A stretch of 64,000 nt of DNA from CAJCIS01 sp965276755. Lineage in GTDB: Bacteria; Pseudomonadota; Alphaproteobacteria; Acetobacterales; Acetobacteraceae. The notes under the pieces are model-generated. The model was not told the DNA's origin. It did not search any database and was given only the letters and a program-made list of their open reading frames with translations. The DNA is taken from positions 3,224,001-3,288,000 of the forward strand of contig OZ255625.1 in assembly GCA_965276755.1 (NCBI GenBank), read 5' to 3'. Positions 49,207 to 57,630 of the stretch are shown here, one piece after another (the first letter of the stretch is position 1; each line of letters opens with the position of its first letter). The translations under genes were made by a program, and so were the position numbers.

Positions 49207-51006
49207 ATGAAATCATCCATACGTCCGGTCCTGGCTGCCACGGCGTGCGTTACTGCGTGCCTGAGTGTTACGCCTGGCCGCGCCGACGAAGCTTTGCAGA
49301 AGATGTCTGCCGATTCCTCGCAATGGGTCATTCCCAATGGGGACTATGCCTCGACCCGCTACAGCCAGCTCAAGCAGATCAATACCGCCACGGCGAAAAA
49401 TCTGCATCCTGTCTGGACGTTCTCGACAGGCGTGCTGCGCGGACATGAGGGCGGCCCGTTGGTCGTGGGCGACATGATGTATCTGTCCACGCCCTTCCCC
49501 AACACGGTCTTCGCGCTGGACCTCAACCAGGGCGGACGCATTGCGTGGAAATACGAGCCGCACCAGGATCCGAATGTCATTCCGGTGATGTGCTGTGACA
49601 CGGTCAATCGCGGTGTCGCTTATGGCGACGGCAAGATCTTCCTGCACCAGGCGGACACGACGCTGGTGGCGCTCGACGCCAAGACCGGCAAAGTCGTCTG
49701 GTCTGTCAAGGACGGCGACGCCTCCAAGGGCGAGACGGGTACGTCCGCGCCGCTTATCGTCAAGGACAAGGTCTATATCGGCATCAGCGGCGGCGAGTTC
49801 GGCATCCAGGGCCGTCTGACCGCCTATAACATCAAGGACGGCAGCAAGGCGTGGGTGGCCTACACCTCCGGGCCAGACGAGGCGATCAAGTTCGATCCGA
49901 ACACCACCATGTCCATGGGCAAGCCGGTCGGCGCCAATTCCTCGCTCGCCACGTGGAAGGGTGACCAGTGGAAGACCGGCGGCGGCGGCACGTGGGGGTG
50001 GATTTCCTACGATCCGAAGCTCGACCTGATCTATTACGGCTCGGGCAATCCCGGCACATGGAATCCGACACAGCGGCCGGGCGACAATAAATGGTCGATG
50101 ACCGTTTTTGCGCGCAATCCCGATACGGGCATGGCCAAATGGGTGTTTCAGATGACGCCGCACGACCAGTGGGATTATGACGGCGTCAACGAAATGATCC
50201 TGGCCGACATGCCCGTGCATGGTCGCCAGACCCAGGCGCTGGTGCATTTCGATCGCAACGGCTTTGCCTACGTGCTCGACCGCGCCACGGGCAAGCTGCT
50301 GGACGCGCAGAAATACGATCCGAAGGTAAATTGGGCGAAAAGTATCGATATGGCCACAGGCAAGCCGGTTCTGGTCGATCAATACGGGCCTGGCGTGCAG
50401 GGCGCCGATCACAACACTAAAGGCGTCTGCCCCGCTGCGTTGGGATCGAAGGACGAGCAGCCGGCGGCCTACTCGCCGAAAACGCACATGTTCTACGTGC
50501 CGACCAATCACGTCTGCATGGATTACGAACCGTTCAAGGTGAGCTACACGGCGGGCCAGCCTTTCGTGGGTGCGACCCTGTCGATGTATCCGCCGGCAGG
50601 CGACACCAACCTGGGCAATTTCATCGCCTATGATGCCGGCACTGGCCGCATCGTGTGGTCTGATCCCGAGACTTTCTCGGTCTGGTCGGGCGCGTTGGCG
50701 ACCGCAGGTGATGTGGTTGCCTACGGCACGCTGGACGGCAATCTGAAGGTAGTTGATCAGAAGAGCGGACGGTTGTTGTATAAGTTCAAGACACCGTCGG
50801 GCATCATCGGCAACATCAACACGTTTTCGCATGGTGGTAAGCAGTACCTGGCGGTGCTGTCCGGCGTTGGCGGCTGGGCCGGGATTGGCATGGCGGCGGG
50901 GCTGACGGAAGATACGGGCGGCCTGGGCGCGGTCGGTGCCTACAAGCAACTCTCCAACTACACCCAGCTAGGCGGAGTGCTGACGGTATTTGGCTTGTCG
51001 AACTGA
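49207..51006 (+). CDS. xoxF: Lanthanide-dependent PQQ methanol dehydrogenase XoxF
   Basis: A periplasmic PQQ enzyme that oxidises methanol (to formaldehyde or formate). The 599-residue product has a signal peptide and the eight-bladed W-motif propeller. MCCDTVNRG contains the adjacent-Cys disulfide that stacks on PQQ. HDQWDYDGVNE has the catalytic Asp323 and the extra Asp325; D-x-D at this place marks lanthanide-type XoxF and is D-x-A in the calcium enzyme MxaF. GGGGTWGWISYD is the usual PQQ-binding W motif. The ATG at 49207 follows GAGGGGAACGTCC. Downstream xoxG and xoxJ are same-strand. Confidence 0.94.
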   Translation: MKSSIRPVLAATACVTACLSVTPGRADEALQKMSADSSQWVIPNGDYASTRYSQLKQINTATAKNLHPVWTFSTGVLRGHEGGPLVVGDMMYLSTPFPNTVFALDLNQGGRIAWKYEPHQDPNVIPVMCCDTVNRGVAYGDGKIFLHQADTTLVALDAKTGKVVWSVKDGDASKGETGTSAPLIVKDKVYIGISGGEFGIQGRLTAYNIKDGSKAWVAYTSGPDEAIKFDPNTTMSMGKPVGANSSLATWKGDQWKTGGGGTWGWISYDPKLDLIYYGSGNPGTWNPTQRPGDNKWSMTVFARNPDTGMAKWVFQMTPHDQWDYDGVNEMILADMPVHGRQTQALVHFDRNGFAYVLDRATGKLLDAQKYDPKVNWAKSIDMATGKPVLVDQYGPGVQGADHNTKGVCPAALGSKDEQPAAYSPKTHMFYVPTNHVCMDYEPFKVSYTAGQPFVGATLSMYPPAGDTNLGNFIAYDAGTGRIVWSDPETFSVWSGALATAGDVVAYGTLDGNLKVVDQKSGRLLYKFKTPSGIIGNINTFSHGGKQYLAVLSGVGGWAGIGMAAGLTEDTGGLGAVGAYKQLSNYTQLGGVLTVFGLSN

Positions 51007-51021
51007 ACTTTCTTAACTGAA

Positions 51022-51058
51022 GACGGGGGGTTTGGGGGGGATGGCACATCCCCCCCAA
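51022..51058. repeat. Family A repeat, right half (A14)
   Basis: GACGGGGGGTTTGGGGGGG then ATGGCACATCCCCCC. It sits between xoxF and xoxG. Confidence 0.8.
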
Positions 51059-51097
51059 TTCTTTTTGGTTTGCCGTGCCGTGCCGGAGAATATCGAT

Positions 51098-51490
51098 ATG
51101 CGTAAGTTTGCCCTGCTATTGCCCATAGCGCTGCTGCTAGGCGCCGCCGATCCGCCCCCTTACACGATCAAAGCCGGCAAGGTGGATATGGGCACTTACA
51201 AGGGCTACCTCTATTACGGCGATGCGTGCATGCGCTGCCACGGCCCTGACGGTCTGGGCAGTTCCTATGCACCGAACCTGACGCAGAGCCTGACCAGGCT
51301 GGACAAGCAGCAGGTCGAGGAAACGATCATCAACGGCAAGAAGGAGGTGAGCGCGTCCAGCGATCTGGTCATGCCGTCATTCGGCCTCAATCAGGACGTG
51401 GTCGCAAACCTCGACAATATCTACGGCTATCTCAAGGCGCGGTCGGACGGCAAGCTGGGCCGCGGCCATCCCGAGCATATCGAGCCGTGA
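51098..51490 (+). CDS. xoxG: Cytochrome c XoxG-like electron acceptor of XoxF
   Basis: The 130-residue product has a signal peptide (MRKFALLLPIALLLGAAD) and one c-type haem site CMRCH (residues 44-48). LVMPSFG near residue 90 could give the sixth ligand Met. It lies just after xoxF and before xoxJ, the position of the cognate cytochrome. It is smaller than many XoxG. RBS CCGGAGAATATCGAT precedes ATG 51098. Its stop overlaps the next GTG start by GTGA. Confidence 0.85.
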   Translation: MRKFALLLPIALLLGAADPPPYTIKAGKVDMGTYKGYLYYGDACMRCHGPDGLGSSYAPNLTQSLTRLDKQQVEETIINGKKEVSASSDLVMPSFGLNQDVVANLDNIYGYLKARSDGKLGRGHPEHIEP

Positions 51491-52335
51491 TCAGGGCGTG
51501 TGCAATCGGCGCCTGCCTATTCGCGGCCGGCGCGGCGGCCGGCGCTGCGTGGGGCCAGCAATCGCCCGATCTTGCCTCGCAGACCGAATTGCGCGTGTGC
51601 GCGGACCCGCACAATCTGCCGTTCTCCAACCAGCTCGGCGAGGGCTACGAGAACAAGATTGCCGCGCTAATTGCCCACGAATTGCGGATTGGCGTGACCT
51701 ACACATGGTTTCCGGACAGCCAGGGCTTCGTGCGCGCCACGCTGATGAAGCATCGCTGCGACGTGGTCATGGGCACAGTCGCCGGCGTCGAGGACATGGC
51801 GACGACGGATGCCTATATGCACACCGCCTACGTGATGATGACGCGTACGGCCGATAACATCACCACTGCGCGTGTGGATGACTGGAAGATTGCCGGCCGC
51901 CGGTTTGCCATTATTGCCGGAACGCCGCCGACCAACCTCGTTGTCGATCATAATCTGATGGACCAGACCGCGATCTATCCGCTGGTCGTCGATACACGCG
52001 TGGACCAGCCTGGCCATCGCATGGTGACCGATCTTGCCGCGAAGCGCATCGATGTCGGGCTGATTTGGGGGCCGATTGCGGGCTATTACGCGAACGCCGA
52101 CAAGTTGCCGCTGCGCCTGACCTTGCTCGATCCAGAGAACAGCAAGATCCGGCTGGACTATCACATTGCCATGGGCGTGCGGCCGGGCGATGTTGCGTTT
52201 CGTCGCCGGCTGAATGGCGTGATTTCGAAGAATCGTGCGCAGATCGCCCGCATCCTGAATGAGTACAACGTGCTGCTGCTCGATGAGCAAGGACTTCTGC
52301 TGCCGCGGGACTTGCAGGCAGCGCCGGCTCAGTGA
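51487..52335 (+). CDS. xoxJ: Periplasmic binding-protein-like XoxJ (MoxJ-2 family)
   Basis: The 282-residue product has a signal peptide and a class II periplasmic solute-binding fold (ELRVCADPHNLPFSNQLGEGYENKIAALIAHEL). It is the quinoprotein dehydrogenase-associated member found with XoxF. XoxJ is thought to help XoxF mature or interact with XoxG. GTG start at 51487 overlaps the xoxG stop. Its stop again overlaps the next start (GTGA). A C-terminal tail QGLLLPRDLQAAPAQ is normal. Confidence 0.88.
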   Translation: MIRACAIGACLFAAGAAAGAAWGQQSPDLASQTELRVCADPHNLPFSNQLGEGYENKIAALIAHELRIGVTYTWFPDSQGFVRATLMKHRCDVVMGTVAGVEDMATTDAYMHTAYVMMTRTADNITTARVDDWKIAGRRFAIIAGTPPTNLVVDHNLMDQTAIYPLVVDTRVDQPGHRMVTDLAAKRIDVGLIWGPIAGYYANADKLPLRLTLLDPENSKIRLDYHIAMGVRPGDVAFRRRLNGVISKNRAQIARILNEYNVLLLDEQGLLLPRDLQAAPAQ

Positions 52336-52853
52336 GGCGCCTGGCGTGCGCCGCGCTGGCGTGCTGTCTGGCCGCCGCCGCACCAGAGCCGCCCGGCTTT
52401 CGCATGGATCATTATCGCGGTGAGGTGCCCGACACGCTGCAAGGCGCGCGGGTGGTCCATACCACCGAATTGGCGCGGCTGATCGCCACCGCGCATCCCG
52501 TGCTGGTTGACGTGTTGCCCGCGCCTGCCCCGCCGGTCGATGCACGCCCTGGCCTGCCGCGCATGCCGATGGTGCACCGGGATATTGCGGGCAGCGTGTG
52601 GTTGGCCGATATTGGCCGCGGTGCGCTCGCGCCCTCGGTGGAAGCGCGCCTCCGCGCGCGTCTGTCGGCGCTAACGGGCGGGCGATTGGCCGCACCCCTC
52701 GTGTTCTATTGTTTGCGGCAATGCTGGATGAGCTGGAATGCGGCCAGGCGCGCGGTCCTGCTGGGATATACCCAAGTGTTCTGGTATCCGGATGGTGTGG
52801 ATGGCTGGCAAGAGGCGGGACTGCCAATGGCAATTGCGCAGCCGGCGCAATGA
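52332..52853 (+). CDS. PQQ-catabolism-associated CXXCW motif protein (rhodanese-like)
   Basis: The 173-residue product has a signal peptide and FYCLRQCWMSWNAARRAVLLGY, the CxxCW motif of the rhodanese-like proteins in PQQ-dependent catabolism loci. ADIGRGAL and GYTQVFWYPDGVDGWQEAGLP fit a rhodanese-like fold. It follows xoxJ with a 4-bp overlap (GTGA). Biochemical role unknown; a redox or sulfur-transfer helper is inferred. Confidence 0.85.
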   Translation: MRRLACAALACCLAAAAPEPPGFRMDHYRGEVPDTLQGARVVHTTELARLIATAHPVLVDVLPAPAPPVDARPGLPRMPMVHRDIAGSVWLADIGRGALAPSVEARLRARLSALTGGRLAAPLVFYCLRQCWMSWNAARRAVLLGYTQVFWYPDGVDGWQEAGLPMAIAQPAQ

Positions 52854-52866
52854 GGAACACGGGCGC

Positions 52867-53337
52867 ATGATCCGATGGGTGATCGTTTTCTGTGCGTTGG
52901 CGGCATCGGCCAGGGCGGCACCTCTTGTGGCTGTCGCCGATTTCGATTTCGTCGATTCGTCAGGCGAGCCGCGCGACCAGGCGGCGCAGCACGATGGCCG
53001 CATGCGCGCGTTGAGCAAGGACATCATCGACCGGATTGGCAAAAGCGCGCGCTTCGTTGCGGGACCGTTGCACTGCGCGCAGCCGCATTGCTCGGCAGAC
53101 AGCCTCGATCAGGACAGCATCGCCGCGGCGGCGCGCGCGCAAAAGGCGAAATACGTGGTGTTCGGCGGCGTGCACAAGGTGAGCACGCTGATCCAGTTCG
53201 GCCAGATAGAGGTGATGGATGTCGCCAGCGGCCGCTCGGTGCTATCGCGCGCGATTACTTTTCGGGGGGACGATGAGGCGGCTTGGCAGCATGCCAGCGA
53301 CTTCATTGGGCGGATGTTGATTGAGGACCTCAAGTAG
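52867..53337 (+). CDS. DUF2380/DUF3280-like periplasmic protein
   Basis: The 156-residue product has a signal peptide (MIRWVIVFCALAASARA) and starts its mature part LVAVADFDFVDSSGEPRDQ, a strand pattern typical of DUF2380/DUF3280 proteins that I recall near methylotrophy and PQQ genes. AQKAKYVVFGGVHKVSTLIQFGQIEVMDVASGRSV is the second family block. Cysteines in PLHCAQPHCSAD could form a disulfide. It lies 13 bp after the CXXCW gene, last of the xoxF operon. Function unknown. Confidence 0.7.
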   Translation: MIRWVIVFCALAASARAAPLVAVADFDFVDSSGEPRDQAAQHDGRMRALSKDIIDRIGKSARFVAGPLHCAQPHCSADSLDQDSIAAAARAQKAKYVVFGGVHKVSTLIQFGQIEVMDVASGRSVLSRAITFRGDDEAAWQHASDFIGRMLIEDLK

Positions 53338-53345
53338 AAAAAGAG

Positions 53346-53457
53346 CTGGGGGAGATTGGGCTGACGTATACGTCAGCCCCCCAGACCCCCGTCATCATTT
53401 AGAACCGGGTTAAAATAATGACGGGTGGTCTGGGGGGGATGGCACATCTCCCCCAGC
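53346..53457. repeat. Family A hairpin repeat, inverted pair with GCTGACGTATACGTCAGC insert in the left half (A15)
   Basis: The left copy has the 18-bp palindrome (53360-53377) in place of CCAT. The right half is canonical, with a single change in GGGTGGTCTG. It ends next to the stop codon of the porin gene. Confidence 0.85.
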
Positions 53458-53464
53458 TCTTTCC

Positions 53465-55099
53465 CTAATAGAACAAGATAGCCCCCGCCGAAACCGAATT
53501 TGCCGCCGACGAATTCGGCCCATGCGCGTGGCTGTCGGTGTGCGTATATTCACCGACCAGCGTCAGCCAATCCGCAAGCGCGTAATAGGCGCCGGCCGTT
53601 TCGCTCTCGTTGCGCCTGACGAGGCCCGCGGCGGGGTCAACGGTCACCAGCTGCGGTCTGTACAGCGGCGGCAATTCCTCGATGTAGTGGAAGACCTCGG
53701 ACGCAGCCTCGCCGGGTGCGAGATAAAGTGAGCTCACGCCATAGCTGGCAATCAGTTTCAGCTTGTCGGTCGCTTTCAGCGAAGCCTGGACATAACCGCC
53801 TTCCGAAGTGCGGAGCTGCGCATTCGCACCGATGGCTTCGAAGAAGAGCGCCGTGGTGCCGACGCCGCGCGCTCGATAGTAGTAACCTGTCAGTCCGACG
53901 GGCCCCACATTGACCGTGGCACCAACCTCGCCCGCGAGACCGGTCTTGTCGGTGCTCGTGCTGGTCGCCTCCTCGTAAGCCTGAATATTGTCCAGGTGCT
54001 GGGCAAGTCCGCCTGCCCAGATATGCGCGGACCAGCCAGGCGTTTTGTAGTCATAGGTCAGCCGCCCTTGGAACATGGGCGCGCTGTGCTGGTTGGAAGT
54101 TCCCGAAAGAGAATTGCTGAACAGATTGACCGCATTAAGCGGCTGGAACACGCCAACGCTGGCCTGAAAGCCCGCGAAAATCGGGCTGATATACGTGATC
54201 TGCGGCATGAAATCGGTATAGATGTAGCCATACCCGATGCGCCCGAGCGAGGTATTGGCAGGGTCGGCATTGCCGCCGGTCGCTCCCACGCCAAGCAAGG
54301 TCTGATCGTTCAAAATCGCATCCTGGCCGAACAACCCGATATCGCGCCCCAGCTTGAACGTGCCCAGGCGCGCCGTGCCCGCCGTAATATACGTCTTGCG
54401 GAAATCTACCCCCGCTGTGCCCAGCGCGGTGGAATTGCCGCCGTTATTTGCGTTCAACGCACCCACGGACGCACTGTCGATGCCCGGATAGGCGCCGAAG
54501 ACCGCAGACAGATCGATGCCGTTCTGTGTCGTGCTGGCCGAAACAATGATCGCCCCAGGCAGCAGCCCGTTGCGGACCGAGGACGAGTCGAACCCGCTCG
54601 CATCCGTCAGCCCGCCGGAAATGGTGGTATGCGCGTTAGCATTATCCGCGCTGGAATAGGTATAGAACGCGTTGACGATGCCGGAGACGTTCAAATCGAC
54701 ATTGCCGATCTTCATCGTGATGCCCGCACCCGGCTTGTAAGGCATGACGCGCACGATGTCGGGCTCGTTGATCATGTCCTCGGTCTTCTTCATCTCCGCC
54801 TGTGTCTGCATCATCACCTGCCGCGCGGCGGCGGCACTGGCCGCGGCCTGCAGGGCCGATTGCTGCGCCGCAATGGCATTTTCATCGACGTTGGTGGCCA
54901 TGGTGCTGCCCGTACCACGGCGACCGCTGCGCATGTTGCGCAAATGCTTGGCGAGCAGCCCGCTATATTCCGATTGCGTCAGGCTGCCCTTGGCACGCAG
55001 CAACTGCAGAAGGTCGGTATAATCATCCGCGCGGGCCATTCCTGCGCCCAGCATGATCGACGATGCGAGTGCCAACCCCACAAGCCTGGTGCCGTGCAT
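53465..55099 (-). CDS. Outer-membrane porin
   Basis: The 544-residue product has a signal peptide (MHGTRLVGLALASSIMLG), a periplasmic helical/coiled-coil N-terminus (QSALQAAASAAAARQVMMQTQAEMKKTEDM), and a long beta-barrel part starting ITMKIGNVDLNVSGIVNAFYTY with a last strand ending in ILFY, as usual for porins (terminal aromatic). ATG 55099 is chosen; an upstream frame has no signal. The regulator gene lies 190 bp upstream on the same strand. Substrate unknown; it might import methanol-related or polar solutes. Confidence 0.8.
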   Translation of the reverse strand: MHGTRLVGLALASSIMLGAGMARADDYTDLLQLLRAKGSLTQSEYSGLLAKHLRNMRSGRRGTGSTMATNVDENAIAAQQSALQAAASAAAARQVMMQTQAEMKKTEDMINEPDIVRVMPYKPGAGITMKIGNVDLNVSGIVNAFYTYSSADNANAHTTISGGLTDASGFDSSSVRNGLLPGAIIVSASTTQNGIDLSAVFGAYPGIDSASVGALNANNGGNSTALGTAGVDFRKTYITAGTARLGTFKLGRDIGLFGQDAILNDQTLLGVGATGGNADPANTSLGRIGYGYIYTDFMPQITYISPIFAGFQASVGVFQPLNAVNLFSNSLSGTSNQHSAPMFQGRLTYDYKTPGWSAHIWAGGLAQHLDNIQAYEEATSTSTDKTGLAGEVGATVNVGPVGLTGYYYRARGVGTTALFFEAIGANAQLRTSEGGYVQASLKATDKLKLIASYGVSSLYLAPGEAASEVFHYIEELPPLYRPQLVTVDPAAGLVRRNESETAGAYYALADWLTLVGEYTHTDSHAHGPNSSAANSVSAGAILFY

Positions 55100-55289
55100 G
55101 AGTGTGTGTCCCCCCGGAGACGTGCAGGTATTTCCCTGCGTCGTGTGGAGCAGTTTTCGGCGCTCCCTGCTTGTCAACGTTACCGTGACAATCACGGGGA
55201 ATCGAGGGGTAACACCTCCCAAAGCGACCGACCTTGGTATCATAGCTCCCGGCGATGTGGCGATTTTGGCACGGTTTCGCGCAGCCGGG

Positions 55290-55973
55290 TCATACCGGAA
55301 CGATAAAATTTGCCGCCGACGCCTGCACCATATTGCGTTGCAGCAACACAATGGCCTGGGCGCGGCTGTTGACGCCCAGCTTGCGCAAGATTGCGGTCAT
55401 GTGCGCTTTCACGGTCGTCTCGGAAATCGAAAGCTCCCACGCGATCTGCTTGTTGGATTTGCCATCTGTCACAAGGTCCAGAACGGCGGCCTGGCGAAAG
55501 CTTAGCGGTCCGCCTTCGGGATCGTCCTCGGCCATGCGGCGGCCGATCTGGGGAAAGGCGCGCGGGGCGCCGGCGAAATTAGGCATGTGAATGCCGCCAT
55601 CAAAGACGGTCTGCAGGGCGCGCGATATCTCGCACCGTGTGCCCGTCTTGGCGATGAAGCCGGCCACGCCGCAGGTCATGCACAGATGCACGGTCTGCGG
55701 ATCGCAGACCGATGACAGCACGATCAGCGGCACCGCCGCCTGGCGCCCGCGCAGGCCAACCAGATGCGACAGGCCGCCAGGACCCAGAATGGCAAGATCG
55801 ATCAGAATCGCTTCGAGTTCGTCCTCCCGCTCGACCGCGCCCAGGGCTTGTTCGATCGTGGCCACACGGATACATCCGAAAGGCCAATTGCCGGCGGTGA
55901 AAAGCTCGGCCACAATTTCACACAGCGCATCTGCGAATAGCGGTTCCGCATGGGCGATCAACACCTGAGCCAT
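55290..55973 (-). CDS. LuxR/NarL-type response regulator with altered receiver acid pocket
   Basis: The 227-residue product has a CheY-like receiver and a C-terminal LuxR helix-turn-helix (LSFRQAAVLDLVTDGKSNKQIAWELSISETTVKAH). The phosphate acceptor position Asp59 (ILIDL) and the Lys in FIAKTG are present, but the usual acidic pair (ADDHP) at residues 7-11 is AHAEP, so classical Mg-dependent phosphorylation may be weak. In this position such regulators (AgmR/ErdR/MxaB-like) control PQQ dehydrogenase genes. No histidine kinase gene is nearby. It is divergent from fghA. Confidence 0.83.
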   Translation of the reverse strand: MAQVLIAHAEPLFADALCEIVAELFTAGNWPFGCIRVATIEQALGAVEREDELEAILIDLAILGPGGLSHLVGLRGRQAAVPLIVLSSVCDPQTVHLCMTCGVAGFIAKTGTRCEISRALQTVFDGGIHMPNFAGAPRAFPQIGRRMAEDDPEGGPLSFRQAAVLDLVTDGKSNKQIAWELSISETTVKAHMTAILRKLGVNSRAQAIVLLQRNMVQASAANFIVPV

Positions 55974-56088
55974 GCATTTTCCCCCGATCTGTTGGCCCGG
56001 CCTGTTGCGTAAGGCAGCCGCACCTTACCTGCAGGCTCAAGGGCTGGAAGCGGTTAGACAATCCCTGCCATGCCGATAGAAGCGCCGA

Positions 56089-56110
56089 CCTGTCGCAACC
56101 TTGCGACAGG
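56089..56110. promoter_or_regulatory. Perfect dyad upstream of fghA, candidate operator
   Basis: TGTCGCAA-CC-TTGCGACA (with C/G flanks, 10-bp arms, 2-bp spacer) is 33 bp before the fghA ATG and between the divergent LuxR-type and fghA genes. The 7-2-7-like spacing suits NarL-type dimers. I did not find another copy in the window. Confidence 0.5.
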
Positions 56111-56142
56111 CAGGCGGCGTGACCCATCGAAAGGAACCGGAC

Positions 56143-56985
56143 ATGGGCTTGGAGACGCTCTCGCAGGCGCGCTGCTTCGGCGGAACCCAGTTCATTTACC
56201 GCCACGACTCGCGCCAGACCGGAACGCCGATGCGCGTGTCCGTCTTCGTGCCGCCCCAGGCCGAAACGAGGCCGGTGCCGGTGCTGTGGTTCCTCGCGGG
56301 CCTGACCTGCACGGAGGAGAATTTCGCGATCAAAGCCGGCGCACAGCGCGTCGCGGCAGAACTGGGGCTGATGCTGATTGCACCCGACACATCTCCGCGC
56401 GGCGAGGGCGTGCCAGGCGACCCAGCAGGCAGCTACGATTTTGGCCTGGGTGCAGGGTTCTACGTCGATGCCACCCAGGCACCCTACGCCACCAATTACC
56501 GCATGCGCGGTTATATCGAGGAGGAGTTGCCCGCAATAATTGCAGCCCATCTGCCCGCGGACATGGGGCGCCAGGGGATATTCGGCCACTCCATGGGCGG
56601 CCACGGCGCCATTACCGTGGCACTGCGAAACCCCGGGCGTTTCAAATCGGTCTCCGCCTTTGCACCAATTTCCGCACCTATGGATTGCCCCTGGGGGCAA
56701 AAGGCGCTGGGCGGCTATCTGGGGCCGGACCGCTCGGCCTGGCGTGCCTATGATGCCACCGCACTGATTGCAGATGGGCACCGTCTGCCCGGATTGCTCG
56801 TCGATCAGGGCAGCGCGGATAATTTCCTCAGCAGCCAGCTCAAGCCCGAATTGCTGCAAGCGGCTTGCGCGCGTGCAGACATTCCGCTGACGTTACGGTA
56901 TCAGGAGGGCTACGATCACTCGTACTACTTTATAGCTAGTTTCATGGAAGACCATCTCCGCTACCATGCGCGCGAAATGGCGTGA
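56143..56985 (+). CDS. fghA: S-formylglutathione hydrolase
   Basis: It hydrolyses S-formylglutathione to formate and glutathione, the step after FrmA. The 280-residue product is an alpha/beta hydrolase of the esterase-D type: nucleophile Ser in GIFGHSMGGHGA (near residue 150), catalytic Asp in LPGLLVDQGSADNF and His in GYDHSYYFIASFMEDH. The ATG at 56143 is preceded by AAAGGAACCGGAC. gfa follows 18 bp later on the same strand. Confidence 0.94.
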   Translation: MGLETLSQARCFGGTQFIYRHDSRQTGTPMRVSVFVPPQAETRPVPVLWFLAGLTCTEENFAIKAGAQRVAAELGLMLIAPDTSPRGEGVPGDPAGSYDFGLGAGFYVDATQAPYATNYRMRGYIEEELPAIIAAHLPADMGRQGIFGHSMGGHGAITVALRNPGRFKSVSAFAPISAPMDCPWGQKALGGYLGPDRSAWRAYDATALIADGHRLPGLLVDQGSADNFLSSQLKPELLQAACARADIPLTLRYQEGYDHSYYFIASFMEDHLRYHAREMA

Positions 56986-57003
56986 GCTGGGGAGAAGACG
57001 ACC

Positions 57004-57582
57004 ATGGCCGACAAGGTGCTTATCCATCCAGCCGTGGACGATGGCGTGCGGCAGAGCGAGGACGCCAGCTTTGCCGGCGCCACGCTGAGTTGCCACTGCA
57101 CCGATGCGCCGGTGCGCGTGCGCGTGGGTGCCCAGGTCGCGCACAACCACGTCTGCGGTTGCACCAAATGCTGGAAGCCCCACGGTGCCGTCTTTTCGCA
57201 AATCGCGGTTGTCTCTCGCGACCACGTCGAGGTCCTGGAGAACGGCGGCAAGCTGCAAATGGTCGATCCAACCGCGGCCATTGGCCGTCATGCGTGCTCG
57301 GTCTGCGGCGTGCATCTGTACGGCCGCATTGAAAACGCCAAACACGCCTTTTACGGTCTGGATTTCGTGCATCCCGAATTGGCGGATACGGCAGGGTTTG
57401 CCGCACCCGCGTTCGCGGCATTCGTCTCCTCGGTGATCGAGGGTGGCGTGCCGCCCGACCGGACAGAGCCCATTCGCGCGCGACTGCGCGAATTGGGGCT
57501 GCCGCCTTATGATTGTCTGTCGCCGCCGCTGATGGATGCGTTGGCGACACAGGCCGCCAAATTGGCGGGAGTGTTGGCATAA
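57004..57582 (+). CDS. gfa: Glutathione-dependent formaldehyde-activating enzyme
   Basis: Gfa speeds the addition of formaldehyde to glutathione. The 192-residue product is a beta-rich protein with two zinc sites: CHC...CGCTKCW (residues 31-33 and 50-56) and CSVCGVHLYG (near 99). The length and Cys spacing match GFA enzymes. With frmA, fghA and fds this completes the oxidation of formaldehyde to CO2. Confidence 0.93.
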   Translation: MADKVLIHPAVDDGVRQSEDASFAGATLSCHCTDAPVRVRVGAQVAHNHVCGCTKCWKPHGAVFSQIAVVSRDHVEVLENGGKLQMVDPTAAIGRHACSVCGVHLYGRIENAKHAFYGLDFVHPELADTAGFAAPAFAAFVSSVIEGGVPPDRTEPIRARLRELGLPPYDCLSPPLMDALATQAAKLAGVLA

Positions 57583-57588
57583 GAAAAG

Positions 57589-57626
57589 CTGGGGGAGATG
57601 TGCCATCCCCCCCAGACCCCCCGTCT
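57589..57626. repeat. Family A repeat, left half (A16)
   Basis: CTGGGGGAGATG-TGC-CATCCCCCC then CAGACCCCCCGTCTTC. It is between the convergent gfa and tonB genes, a few bases from the tonB stop. Confidence 0.82.
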
Positions 57627-57630
57627 TCAG

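Noticed and set aside
51032..51097. Longer start of xoxG through repeat A14
   Set aside because: The added residues (GGMAHPPQ...) are repeat-encoded, and the ATG at 51098 begins a good signal peptide with a ribosome site.
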